NCBI GenBank assembly: GCA_964583165.1
Contig: CAZOVK010000067.1
Coordinates: 1 to 12,650 of the forward strand
Length of the DNA: 12,650 bases
Source of the DNA: CAZOVK01 sp964583165
Lineage (GTDB): Bacteria; Bacillota; Clostridia; Lachnospirales; WRAX01
Reading direction: 5' to 3'
Of this stretch, positions 5,524 through 11,944 are shown piece by piece. The position numbers and the translations under genes are program-made. Within the stretch, counting starts at the first letter, position 1; each line of letters opens with the position of its first letter. The notes below the pieces were generated by a model. It searched no databases, was not told the origin of the DNA, and saw nothing but the letters and a program-made list of their open reading frames with translations.

Positions 5524-5568
5524 TGTGCAACAAATTATAGCACAAAACGACATATAGTCAATGATGTG
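5524..5568 (-). repeat. Remnant of a third unit: orphan toxin promoter
   Basis: This segment aligns with the toxin promoter region of unit 1 (about 5119-5163), including TTGACT (complement of 5556-5561), a 16-bp spacer and TATAAT (complement of 5534-5539). No toxin or antitoxin follows. It is flanked on the left by the end of unit 2 and on the right by the PHP gene promoter. It is either the scar of a deleted third cassette or the original upstream edge from which the array grew. If active, it would transcribe into the unit 2 promoter region. Confidence 0.7.
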
Positions 5569-5583
5569 TTAGTGTGGTATAAT
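5555..5583 (+). promoter_or_regulatory. Promoter of the PHP phosphoesterase gene
   Basis: TATAAT (5578-5583) has an extended -10 TGG directly before it. The -35 region, 17 bp upstream, is the weak TAGTCA (5555-5560). This -35 region coincides with the -35 box of the orphan minus-strand toxin promoter, so the two divergent promoters would compete for polymerase. Confidence 0.65.
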
Positions 5584-5618
5584 CTATATTGATTGAAAAG
5601 TATAAGAGGAGAATATCA

Positions 5619-6398
5619 ATGTTAGATTACCATCTGCATACAAACAACAGTCTGGACGGTTTCGACTCAATGGAGGACATGATTCGCGCGGCGGCTGATT
5701 TGGGATTGTCAGAAATGATGATTACCGACCACGCGGACTACTCTAGCAGGCGGAGCCGTCCTTTTGTTATCGATTACCCGCCGTATATTGAAGAATATCG
5801 GCGTTTGAGCGCTAAATATGCCGACAGAATAACGGTGCTTTTGGGCGCGGAGGTCAGTATCGGCTCGAATATCTTTAAGCAGAACAACGAGTTTGTCAAG
5901 AAATATCCGTTTGAGTTTGTTATCGGTTCGGTGCATGGGATTTTAGGTTCAGAGCTGTACATGGACGGTTATTTCCCCGGGCGCACGAAGGATGAGGCAT
6001 ATACGCTTTACTTTGAGGAGATGTTGCGCGCTGTTAAGGTGAGTGACTTTGACGTATTGGGGCATATGGATTTCATACCGCGTTACGCGCCATATGAAGA
6101 CCGTGACCTAAACTATGAAGATTACCAAAACATAATTGACGCGATTCTGGAGCACTTGATTAAAACAGGGCGTGGGATTGAGATAAACGCGAGCGGTTTC
6201 GGTTACGGATTGGGGAAACTGCACCCACAGCAGGAGATTCTGAATGCCTATAAGCGGTTGGGCGGCGAGATTATTACAATCGGTTCTGATTCGCATAAAA
6301 CTAAGGACATTGCCAGATATTACGCCGAATGTGAGGAGTCGGCGCGTAAGGCGGGCTTTACGAAGATTTACCGCTATAGAAACAGAAAACCCATATAA
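5619..6398 (+). CDS. PHP-domain phosphoesterase, histidinol-phosphatase (HisJ) type
   Basis: This 259-residue protein has the metal-binding signatures of the PHP family in order: HLH (5-7), TDHAD (36-40), a glutamate in GAEVS (E78), GSVHG (103-107, H106), GHMD (148-151, H149) and GSDSH (222-226). Together these can bind the usual trinuclear metal site. Length and the GSVH/GHMD spacing match HisJ/HisK histidinol-phosphatases, which hydrolyse L-histidinol phosphate in histidine biosynthesis. No other his genes are in the window, and PHP proteins can hydrolyse other phosphoesters, so the substrate is less certain than the fold. I chose the ATG at 5619, preceded by AGAGGAGA. An upstream in-frame TTG at 5589 has no ribosome binding site and lies within the likely transcription start region. 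The gene has its own promoter and terminator. Confidence 0.88.
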   Translation: MLDYHLHTNNSLDGFDSMEDMIRAAADLGLSEMMITDHADYSSRRSRPFVIDYPPYIEEYRRLSAKYADRITVLLGAEVSIGSNIFKQNNEFVKKYPFEFVIGSVHGILGSELYMDGYFPGRTKDEAYTLYFEEMLRAVKVSDFDVLGHMDFIPRYAPYEDRDLNYEDYQNIIDAILEHLIKTGRGIEINASGFGYGLGKLHPQQEILNAYKRLGGEIITIGSDSHKTKDIARYYAECEESARKAGFTKIYRYRNRKPI

Positions 6399-6420
6399 GC
6401 GGCAAACTACATTATACGAA

Positions 6421-6450
6421 AAGGCGGGCAAGAGTATGCTCGCCTTTTTT
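6421..6450 (+). terminator. Intrinsic terminator after the PHP gene
   Basis: The stem AAGGCGGGCA (6421-6430) pairs with TGCTCGCCTT (6437-6446) with one G-U pair and a 6-nt loop, followed by further T residues. It lies 22 bp after the PHP stop codon. Confidence 0.88.
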
Positions 6451-6477
6451 ATAATTCAAAAAGATTTAATAAAAGGC

Positions 6478-6506
6478 TTTACAAGTTAATAATTATGTAA
6501 TATAAT
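6478..6506 (+). promoter_or_regulatory. Promoter of the secreted peptidoglycan-binding protein gene
   Basis: TTTACA (6478-6483) and TATAAT (6501-6506) are separated by 17 bp, close to the sigma-A consensus. The start codon is 38 bp further on, preceded by GGGAGGT. Confidence 0.85.
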
Positions 6507-6544
6507 AAAAACATACAAGTAATATCGAAATATGGGAGGTACAT

Positions 6545-7354
6545 ATGAAGAAGCTCTTAAAGGGTATCACAGCAATCGGTTTGGCGGCAGGTCTCATATT
6601 TTCGGCGGTTTTGCCCGTGTCGGCGGCGAGTATTGAGACGGGCGCACGTGGCGCTCAGGTCACTTATGTACAAAAGGCGCTCAAAGAGCTTTCACTATAT
6701 GATTACGATGAGATTACGGGCTTTTACGGCCCCGTGACTGAAGCGGGGGTTGCGGCGTTCCAGAAGGCCAACGGTTTGGAGGCTTCGGGTATTGTTGACG
6801 ACGCGACAATGAACGCGCTCAAAGCGCAAGTGCCGCCGACGGAAGCCGGGGTTTTGAACCTCGACGGCAAAACCGTGGGGGCGCTCAATTGGTATTCAGA
6901 CGCGCAATACATATTCGCTAAAGAAACAACGGCGCTTGTGACAGACGTTGAAACAGGCAAGAGCTGGTACATGATGAGGACGTTTGGTCATCACCACGCC
7001 GATGTTGAGCCGCTCACCCAAGAAGACGCAGACATCATCAAAGAAGTCTGGGGCGGCAAGTGGAGTTGGACGCGCCGTGCCGTCGTGGTTGAAGTCGGTG
7101 ATTATGTTTTGGCGGCGAGCATGGTAGCCGTACCCCACGCGGGGCGCGATGACAAGCCAGCACTTGCGGTTGTATCGAACCTTTCGGGTGGATACGGCAC
7201 AGGTCAGAACCTAGACGCGGTTAAGGGCAACGGCATTGACGGCGTAATGTGCATTCACTTTCAAGGCAGTAAAATTCACGGCACTAATGTTGTTGATAAG
7301 CAACACCAGAATGCCGTCAGCAAGGCAGCGGAGTATCTCGATAGTTTGAAATAG
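6545..7354 (+). CDS. Secreted peptidoglycan-binding protein with histidine-rich C-terminal domain
   Basis: This 269-residue protein has a clear Sec signal peptide: a basic N terminus (MKKLLK), a hydrophobic core and likely cleavage around VSA-A at residues 27-28. Residues 32-94 form a PG_binding_1 domain (GARGAQVTYVQKAL, then FYGPVTEAGVAAFQKANGL, then DDATMNAL), which binds cell-wall peptidoglycan. The remaining part, about 106-267, I cannot assign. It carries many histidines and tryptophans in conserved-looking motifs: GHHHADVEPLT (148-158), GGKWSWTRR (170-178), AASMVAVPHAG (190-200), CIHF (236-239), KIHGT (243-247) and DKQHQ (251-255). I recall similar tails in other clostridial wall-binding proteins, and the spacing suggests a metal site or hydrolase, but that is inference. 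The start ATG has a strong ribosome binding site, GGGAGGT. It is monocistronic, with its own promoter and terminator. Confidence 0.9.
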   Translation: MKKLLKGITAIGLAAGLIFSAVLPVSAASIETGARGAQVTYVQKALKELSLYDYDEITGFYGPVTEAGVAAFQKANGLEASGIVDDATMNALKAQVPPTEAGVLNLDGKTVGALNWYSDAQYIFAKETTALVTDVETGKSWYMMRTFGHHHADVEPLTQEDADIIKEVWGGKWSWTRRAVVVEVGDYVLAASMVAVPHAGRDDKPALAVVSNLSGGYGTGQNLDAVKGNGIDGVMCIHFQGSKIHGTNVVDKQHQNAVSKAAEYLDSLK

Positions 7355-7359
7355 TATTA

Positions 7360-7881
7360 CTAGGTGGCGGCGGTAGCCGCCTTTTTGTTGCTAGATTGTA
7401 ATCCGCGAAGCAGTCTTTTAAGCATTTGGTATTCACCACGCTGAAATTCAAATCCGTTGGTTCTCCATTCATCTAACGCTTCACCATAGCTGTATACTTT
7501 GAAAGCATTATAAACGGATATAGCGAACATGAAAGCGCTTGTGCGGGTTTCAAACACTGGTTCAACAGGTGTAACCAGAGATAATTGATTGCCAGATAGG
7601 GGAGAGTTGGGAGAACAACCAATTTCAAAAACCCTTAAATACATTTCGTCACCGTTCGTTTGAAAATCTAATACATAAGAAATGTTCTCGCTATGCCACC
7701 TAATACAGCTATTAGTTGCATCGTTGATTAACAATTCACAGGTAGCGCTTAATAGCAAAGAGGGAGCGGATACACCCCCTATATATGAGCTTGAGATAGA
7801 GATTTGTCTGTCTTCCGATTCAATCACTGCAAACAGCCAGCCATTCTCAATACCCGTTATCTGAAAGTCCACATAATCCAC
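7360..7881 (-). CDS. Orphan hypothetical protein, AT-richer than neighbours
   Basis: This is a 173-residue cytoplasmic protein with no signal peptide or membrane segment. It starts at GTG 7881 with only a weak GGTGA upstream; an in-frame TAG at 7902-7904 limits the start. A second GTG at 7872 is possible. The visible pattern is beta-rich and acidic: DFQITGIENGWLFAVI, then ISISSSYIGG, then LLLSATCELL, then SCIRWHSE, then YLRVFEIG, followed by a helical C-terminal half. I do not recognise the family. The overall shape resembles small immunity-type proteins, but no toxin gene is nearby, so I make no functional call. By eye its GC content is well below that of the flanking genes (about 30-40 % in sampled lines). 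It follows the upstream gene by 32 bp. Its last codons (KKAATAAT) are encoded by the terminator hairpin of the convergent gene, so the C terminus may be non-native. Confidence 0.72.
   Translation of the reverse strand: MDYVDFQITGIENGWLFAVIESEDRQISISSSYIGGVSAPSLLLSATCELLINDATNSCIRWHSENISYVLDFQTNGDEMYLRVFEIGCSPNSPLSGNQLSLVTPVEPVFETRTSAFMFAISVYNAFKVYSYGEALDEWRTNGFEFQRGEYQMLKRLLRGLQSSNKKAATAAT
7366..7386 (+). terminator. Intrinsic terminator after the peptidoglycan-binding protein gene
   Basis: The stem GGCGGC (7366-7371) and GCCGCC (7376-7381) with a GGTA loop is followed by TTTTT (7382-7386). It lies 11 bp after the stop codon and inside the 3' end of the convergent gene on the minus strand. 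Confidence 0.88.
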
Positions 7882-7913
7882 AAGTTCACCGCTTTCAAGG
7901 GACTAGCGACCAA

Positions 7914-8981
7914 TCACGCCCCAAAAAGCTGGTCGAAGCGCGATAAGAGCACGAAATTCCCGCGGACTTTCAGGCTCCCCACCATAAACGCCTTTTGCGC
8001 AGAGTGTTTGCCGCTTAGGACTTCGTACCATACCTTGTAGTCCGAAATAATCGTCAAGTCAGGGCTTTCATGCAAACCAGTGTCAAAGCGCGCGTTGATG
8101 CCGTCAACTGTGATGTAGCCGTCGAAGTGTTCGGCCCCTGTGATATTAAGCTGAAAAACCGCATTTAAACCGTTGGAAAACTGCGGCTTATAGCGGTGTA
8201 TCATAGATTTTGTCTGCTGTAAAGTGGTCACGGGCGCTTGTGCGGCGGGTGTTGTTAGAAACTCGCGTGGGGTGACGGGGGCGTTCGGTACGTTGTTCAC
8301 CTTCGCGCCGTAAAGCCGCGTGAGTTCGGCGATGTCACTGTCGGGTGTTGATGTTGACGCGCCATACTTTTTGAGCAGTTCCTCCATAGTGGGGGCGGCC
8401 GCTAAAATGGCCTGTTCGGCTTCTGATAGTTCGGCGGCAGAAGCCGCCCTTGCCGAAGGTTGCGGGTCGGGTATGAGGTACTTTCTGTTTTGTCTTATGA
8501 ACCTATAGTAGTCCTCGGCCTGTTTCTGCACTATTTCTTTGAGCGTTTCTGCCATGTCGGCGTTTGTAAACGGCGGGCTGATTACGACGCGTTGGGCTTC
8601 GTATGCGCCAAGCTTTGTGATAACGCGTGTAACATACTCCGATGCCGCCAACGCGTTATCGGTAAAGTCAGACGCGCCGATTGTCATAATAGGCAGCTCG
8701 CGAAGACCGTTATTGCGCCAGACGGCATTCAAAAACGCCTGCACCGAGAGTGACGGCGCAAGCAAACCCGCGTCATACGCGATTACCACGCCGCGACAGT
8801 CAACCGTGTGTTTGGCTATACCCTCCAAAATGACGCGCATTTCAGAGGAGGGTTTTGTTTCGAGATTCGATATGTCGGCGACGGCTATTGTCAGCCCAAG
8901 TTCCGTCAGCGTTTCGGTGACGGCAGTGAATGCGGGTGTTATGAACGCTCCGCCGTCTGTGATTGCTGTAACCTTTATCAT
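7914..8981 (-). CDS. Flavodoxin-like (FMN reductase-type) / SCP2 sterol-carrier fusion
   Basis: This 355-residue protein has two parts. Residues 1-165 look like a degenerate flavodoxin-like or NADPH-dependent FMN reductase fold: a first strand VTAITDG, CRGVVIAYDAGLL (62-74) in the place of the 'P-Y' loop, FLNAVWRNN, and PIMTIGASDF (97-106). The usual GSPR phosphate-binding loop is not evident. Residues 170-257 are an alanine-, proline- and threonine-rich linker. Residues 258-354 match the SCP2 sterol-carrier pattern: NGLNAVFQLNITGAE, ITVDG, ESPDLTIISD, W-YEVLSGK and a final VRGNFVLLSRFDQLF. SCP2 domains bind lipids or other hydrophobic ligands in the cytosol. The ATG follows AAGGATG. It lies 41 bp downstream of the peptidase gene, so the two are probably co-transcribed. 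Ligand and reaction are unknown. The SCP2 call is firm; the flavodoxin call is moderate. Confidence 0.85.
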   Translation of the reverse strand: MIKVTAITDGGAFITPAFTAVTETLTELGLTIAVADISNLETKPSSEMRVILEGIAKHTVDCRGVVIAYDAGLLAPSLSVQAFLNAVWRNNGLRELPIMTIGASDFTDNALAASEYVTRVITKLGAYEAQRVVISPPFTNADMAETLKEIVQKQAEDYYRFIRQNRKYLIPDPQPSARAASAAELSEAEQAILAAAPTMEELLKKYGASTSTPDSDIAELTRLYGAKVNNVPNAPVTPREFLTTPAAQAPVTTLQQTKSMIHRYKPQFSNGLNAVFQLNITGAEHFDGYITVDGINARFDTGLHESPDLTIISDYKVWYEVLSGKHSAQKAFMVGSLKVRGNFVLLSRFDQLFGA

Positions 8982-9022
8982 AGAAACACATCCTTACATA
9001 TCAATCTTTAATATTACCGTTT

Positions 9023-10627
9023 TTAATCGGAAAGCGGCGGCAAGGTTTCTGCTTCGAGCCACGCGCTGAAGAATTGCGAAAGGCTCTTGCCATAGACGGC
9101 TTCGGCTGTCTGCATAAAACCTTGTGGTGTGGACGATTTGAAGCTGAAATCGACATAATACCGTTTCAAGAACACCCCAAACATCTCGTCGCCCATTTTA
9201 TTTTTAAGCGCATAGAGCATGAGCATAGGTCGCACATACTGTATGCGGTAATAATCACCCCACGTTCTGTAGACATTCAGCCCGAACAGCACAGACTTAG
9301 GGGTAATGGCGGGCAAGTCGTTCACCAGTTTCGCGTATTCATTCTGCATGTTGGCGTCGAGTTGTTCGGGTGTCAGGCGAATGGCGTATTGCAGATATTG
9401 GCAGAACATTTCATCAAGCCACGGCGACTGAATCTGGTCATTGCCGACAACATTATAGAATAGCTGGTGAGCGACTTCATGGGTCACTACTGTCAGAGCA
9501 CGTTCGCTCATGAGCGCGTCTGTGTCTACGAAAACTATTTGTGGGTACTCCATGCCGCCCGATATGAACAGCCCCGCTTCTACGATATTGAGGGTTTCAT
9601 ACGGGTAACTCCCGATTTGTTCAGAGCAGTACGCAAGCGCGTCGGCGGCGGCGGCCAGAATGCTGTTCACGTTCCGCAGATTCGAGTAGTAGTAGAAATT
9701 GACAGAAAACCCACCCGAAATCAGTGTCGCAACCTCATAATCGCCCATTGCGAGCGCGAAATCACGCGTCATCTTGGCTTGGTAGGTCAAAATCTGCTTG
9801 TCTTCGCTGACAGAAGCGTTTATGACCTCACCCGTCGCCGCGATAGTGCAATCGGGTGGGGCGGTGATTTTGACCGTATAGTTAGAGATGTTCGTAAAAA
9901 ACGGGTCGCCAGCGGGGTAATAGGTGTCTAAGTGCCAGCCGTCATTGTTACGCACTGCCGCAACAGGCAGGAAGTTACCGAGCCACATGGCTTTCTCGTT
10001 CGCGCCCGTTCGGTGGTTGATTCTGGGTATATACGCCTCAAACTGCATGGTGATTTCAACGGTGGCTTGTGGCGTGAGCGGTTCGGCCAAATCAATTCTT
10101 AGAATGGTGTCGTCACAGGTATATTCGGCCTCTTCGCCGTTCACCGTAACGCCCATGATATTCATATAACCATAGTCAACGCCGTTAGCGTAAATCTTCT
10201 GCTCGAAATTACTGTAGAATGGTTTCTGGTAACCCTTGCGCTCGGCGGGGTTTCGGAACGCTTGCAGAAATAACCTGAAAAACAGCGTATCAGTCGGTGT
10301 TTCGAGCCTGTTTTTAGCCGTGACCTTCTCAATGCCCTTGACAATGCGATTCTTCGTATCTATATCGAGGGAAACTTGATACTCGTTGTATTTGAGAGAG
10401 TCCTCCGTCGGTGATGTTGACTGTAAAGGCGCGGGTGTTGACTCTTGCCCCGTATTCGGGGTGTTTGTCGGCGAAGGCGTGGGCGTATCTTTCTGAACAT
10501 TCAGCACGGGAGAAGTTGTTGGTGACGGGGAGTCTGAGGTTCTGTCGGCGCGTAAATACCCATACGCGAGAAGGCAGATAATCGCCACAGACGCGATAAT
10601 CAACGCACTTGTTCCGATTTTCAGCAT
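9023..10627 (-). CDS. Membrane-anchored M1-family (gluzincin) metallopeptidase
   Basis: This 534-residue protein has an N-terminal membrane helix (about residues 5-23), then a Ser/Thr/Pro-rich linker (30-75), so the enzyme sits outside the membrane. Residues 80-300 form the beta-rich M1 N-terminal domain. The catalytic domain has the exopeptidase-like GGMEYP motif (357-362), the zinc site HEVAH (383-387) and the third ligand E406 in WLDE, exactly 18 residues after HEVAH. A tyrosine at 462 (YVRP) is placed like the catalytic Tyr of M1 enzymes. It is shorter than classical aminopeptidase N and lacks a long C-terminal helical domain. It probably cleaves amino-terminal residues from peptides at the cell surface. 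The ATG follows a strong AAAGGAGGG ribosome binding site and there is a promoter upstream. It is the first gene of a probable three-gene operon. Confidence 0.93.
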   Translation of the reverse strand: MLKIGTSALIIASVAIICLLAYGYLRADRTSDSPSPTTSPVLNVQKDTPTPSPTNTPNTGQESTPAPLQSTSPTEDSLKYNEYQVSLDIDTKNRIVKGIEKVTAKNRLETPTDTLFFRLFLQAFRNPAERKGYQKPFYSNFEQKIYANGVDYGYMNIMGVTVNGEEAEYTCDDTILRIDLAEPLTPQATVEITMQFEAYIPRINHRTGANEKAMWLGNFLPVAAVRNNDGWHLDTYYPAGDPFFTNISNYTVKITAPPDCTIAATGEVINASVSEDKQILTYQAKMTRDFALAMGDYEVATLISGGFSVNFYYYSNLRNVNSILAAAADALAYCSEQIGSYPYETLNIVEAGLFISGGMEYPQIVFVDTDALMSERALTVVTHEVAHQLFYNVVGNDQIQSPWLDEMFCQYLQYAIRLTPEQLDANMQNEYAKLVNDLPAITPKSVLFGLNVYRTWGDYYRIQYVRPMLMLYALKNKMGDEMFGVFLKRYYVDFSFKSSTPQGFMQTAEAVYGKSLSQFFSAWLEAETLPPLSD

Positions 10628-10713
10628 AACGCCCTCCTTTCGACAAATTTATATAAATAAACTGCTTGAAAAATTCAAGGTTTCACTGTAGAATATCTAT
10701 AGTTTTCCAATAT

Positions 10714-10741
10714 ATTATACCATAAACCATGTCTTTGTAAA
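10714..10741 (-). promoter_or_regulatory. Promoter of the M1 peptidase operon
   Basis: On the minus strand TTTACA (complement of 10736-10741) and TATAAT (complement of 10714-10719) have 16-bp spacing, with an extended -10 TGG. The 5' UTR is about 80 nt and contains a small CTTGAA/TTCAAG inverted repeat near 10665-10679. The divergent murG gene starts about 50 bp beyond this promoter. For murG I see only a weak -10 candidate (TATATT, 10771-10776) without a convincing -35. Confidence 0.75.
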
Positions 10742-10790
10742 TCATAAGATTAAATTAGCTAGACCTTTATTATATTACAAGGGAGAATAT

Positions 10791-11861
10791 ATGCGAAAAA
10801 TCGTTCTTACAGGCGGCGGAACAGCAGGTCATGTCACGCCAAACCTAGCGCTCTTGCCGCAATTGCAGAAGCTTGGCATCGATGTCAGCTATATCGGCGG
10901 CATAACGGGCATTGAAAAAGATTTAGTCACAAAGGCGGGCATACGTTACTATGGCGTGCCCGTCGGAAAGCTTAGGCGTTATATCAGTTTCAAGAATTTC
11001 ACAGATGCGTTTCGCGTTGTGGCGGGGTTGGGCGAGAGTGTGAAGCTGTTGAGAAAACTTAAGCCTGATGTGGTGTTTACGAAGGGTGGGTTTGTGAGCG
11101 TGCCCGTTGTTATAGCGGCGCGGTTCTTGCGTATACCCGTCGTCATTCACGAGTCAGACATCACGCCCGGGCTTGCGAACCGCATAGCCATGCCGTTTGC
11201 GACAGCCATATGCGCTACCTTTCCCGAAACAATGGAACACCTGCCGCCCAACAAATCGGTCCTAACGGGTTCGCCCATACGCGCCGAACTGTTTCTGGGC
11301 GAGCGACACAAGGGCATTGAAGCCCTCGGCTTCACCCATGACGCAACCGTGTTGTTGATTATGGGTGGCAGTAGCGGTTCAGTAAAAATTAACACGGCCA
11401 TACGCCAAAACCTAGACACACTCACGCGTGACTACGGTTTTTCTGTCGCGCATATCTGCGGGAAGGGTAATATCGACGAGAGCCTAAGGGACAAACCCCG
11501 CTACAGCCAGTTTGAGTATATATCCGACGGGCTGAACGACGTTTTAGCCGCCGCGAGCCTCATAGTTTCACGCGCGGGTGCAAACTCGATATGCGAATTC
11601 CTCGCGCTCAAAAAGCCACATCTGCTAATACCCCTGTCGCTCGAAGCCAGCCGCGGTGACCAAATCGCCAACGCCGCGTCATTCGAAAGGCAAGGGTTTT
11701 CGGCCGTCTTACAAGAATCAGAGCTGGACAACCTATTGACAGCGATAAAACAAACCTTCGACAACCGCCACACCTACCAGAACAACATGGCAAAAACCCA
11801 CCTAACAGACGGAACCCGCGCCGTTTTGCAGACAATAATGAAGAATATGGGCACTTTCTAG
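10791..11861 (+). CDS. murG: UDP-GlcNAc:lipid I N-acetylglucosaminyltransferase MurG
   Basis: This is a 356-residue GT-B glycosyltransferase of normal MurG length. It acts at the inner face of the membrane, adding GlcNAc from UDP-GlcNAc to undecaprenyl-PP-MurNAc-pentapeptide (lipid I) to make lipid II. Diagnostic motifs are the glycine-rich loop GGGTAGH (8-14), TKGGFVSVPVV (97-107), HESD (120-123), GGSSGS (192-197), SRAGANSICE (260-269) and RGDQIANA (288-295). HESD replaces the HEQN of enterobacterial MurG; I recall this subtype from Clostridia and some Bacilli. The ATG follows AAGGGAGAAT. No division or cell-wall cluster genes adjoin it, so it stands outside a dcw operon. It is divergent from the peptidase operon and convergent with the GGDEF-like gene. 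Confidence 0.93.
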   Translation: MRKIVLTGGGTAGHVTPNLALLPQLQKLGIDVSYIGGITGIEKDLVTKAGIRYYGVPVGKLRRYISFKNFTDAFRVVAGLGESVKLLRKLKPDVVFTKGGFVSVPVVIAARFLRIPVVIHESDITPGLANRIAMPFATAICATFPETMEHLPPNKSVLTGSPIRAELFLGERHKGIEALGFTHDATVLLIMGGSSGSVKINTAIRQNLDTLTRDYGFSVAHICGKGNIDESLRDKPRYSQFEYISDGLNDVLAAASLIVSRAGANSICEFLALKKPHLLIPLSLEASRGDQIANAASFERQGFSAVLQESELDNLLTAIKQTFDNRHTYQNNMAKTHLTDGTRAVLQTIMKNMGTF

Positions 11862-11891
11862 GCATATACAACCGAAACTACTCACCAACAC

Positions 11892-11920
11892 AATAAGGGC
11901 GGCTTAAAACCGCCCTTATT
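11892..11920. terminator. Bidirectional terminator between murG and the GGDEF-like gene
   Basis: A perfect 11-bp stem AATAAGGGCGG/CCGCCCTTATT has a 7-nt loop, located 30 bp after the murG stop and 24 bp after the end of the convergent gene. The AT-rich stem ends give U-rich arms in both directions, though no long T-run follows on either side. Confidence 0.8.
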
Positions 11921-11944
11921 CTATGTATATCAACCTAAACTGTC

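Noticed and set aside
4853..5568. CRISPR array or insertion sequence
   Set aside because: The repeats are 335 bp long with no spacers, no terminal inverted repeats and no transposase. Each contains promoters and a small gene instead.
4838..5588. Riboswitch or tRNA/structured housekeeping RNA in the non-coding region
   Set aside because: The structure is fully explained by two cassettes of opposed promoters, hairpins and a small gene. No tRNA cloverleaf or known riboswitch core could be traced.
5589..5618. Upstream TTG start for the PHP gene
   Set aside because: There is no ribosome binding site, and it begins only 6 bp after the -10 box. The ATG at 5619 has AGAGGAGA at good spacing.
7366..7381. 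Terminator for the minus-strand peptidase operon
   Set aside because: Read on the minus strand, the hairpin is followed by GCCACCTAG with no T-run, so it serves only the plus-strand gene. No clear terminator is visible for the minus operon.
8539..9069. 176-codon open frame on the plus strand
   Set aside because: It lies antisense to the flavodoxin-SCP2 gene, which has clear domains and a ribosome binding site. The plus-strand frame shows no recognisable family or ribosome binding site.
9074..9931. Two long plus-strand open frames (129 and 154 codons)
   Set aside because: Both are antisense to the M1 peptidase, whose HEVAH-18-E motif is read on the minus strand. They look like GC-driven shadow frames.
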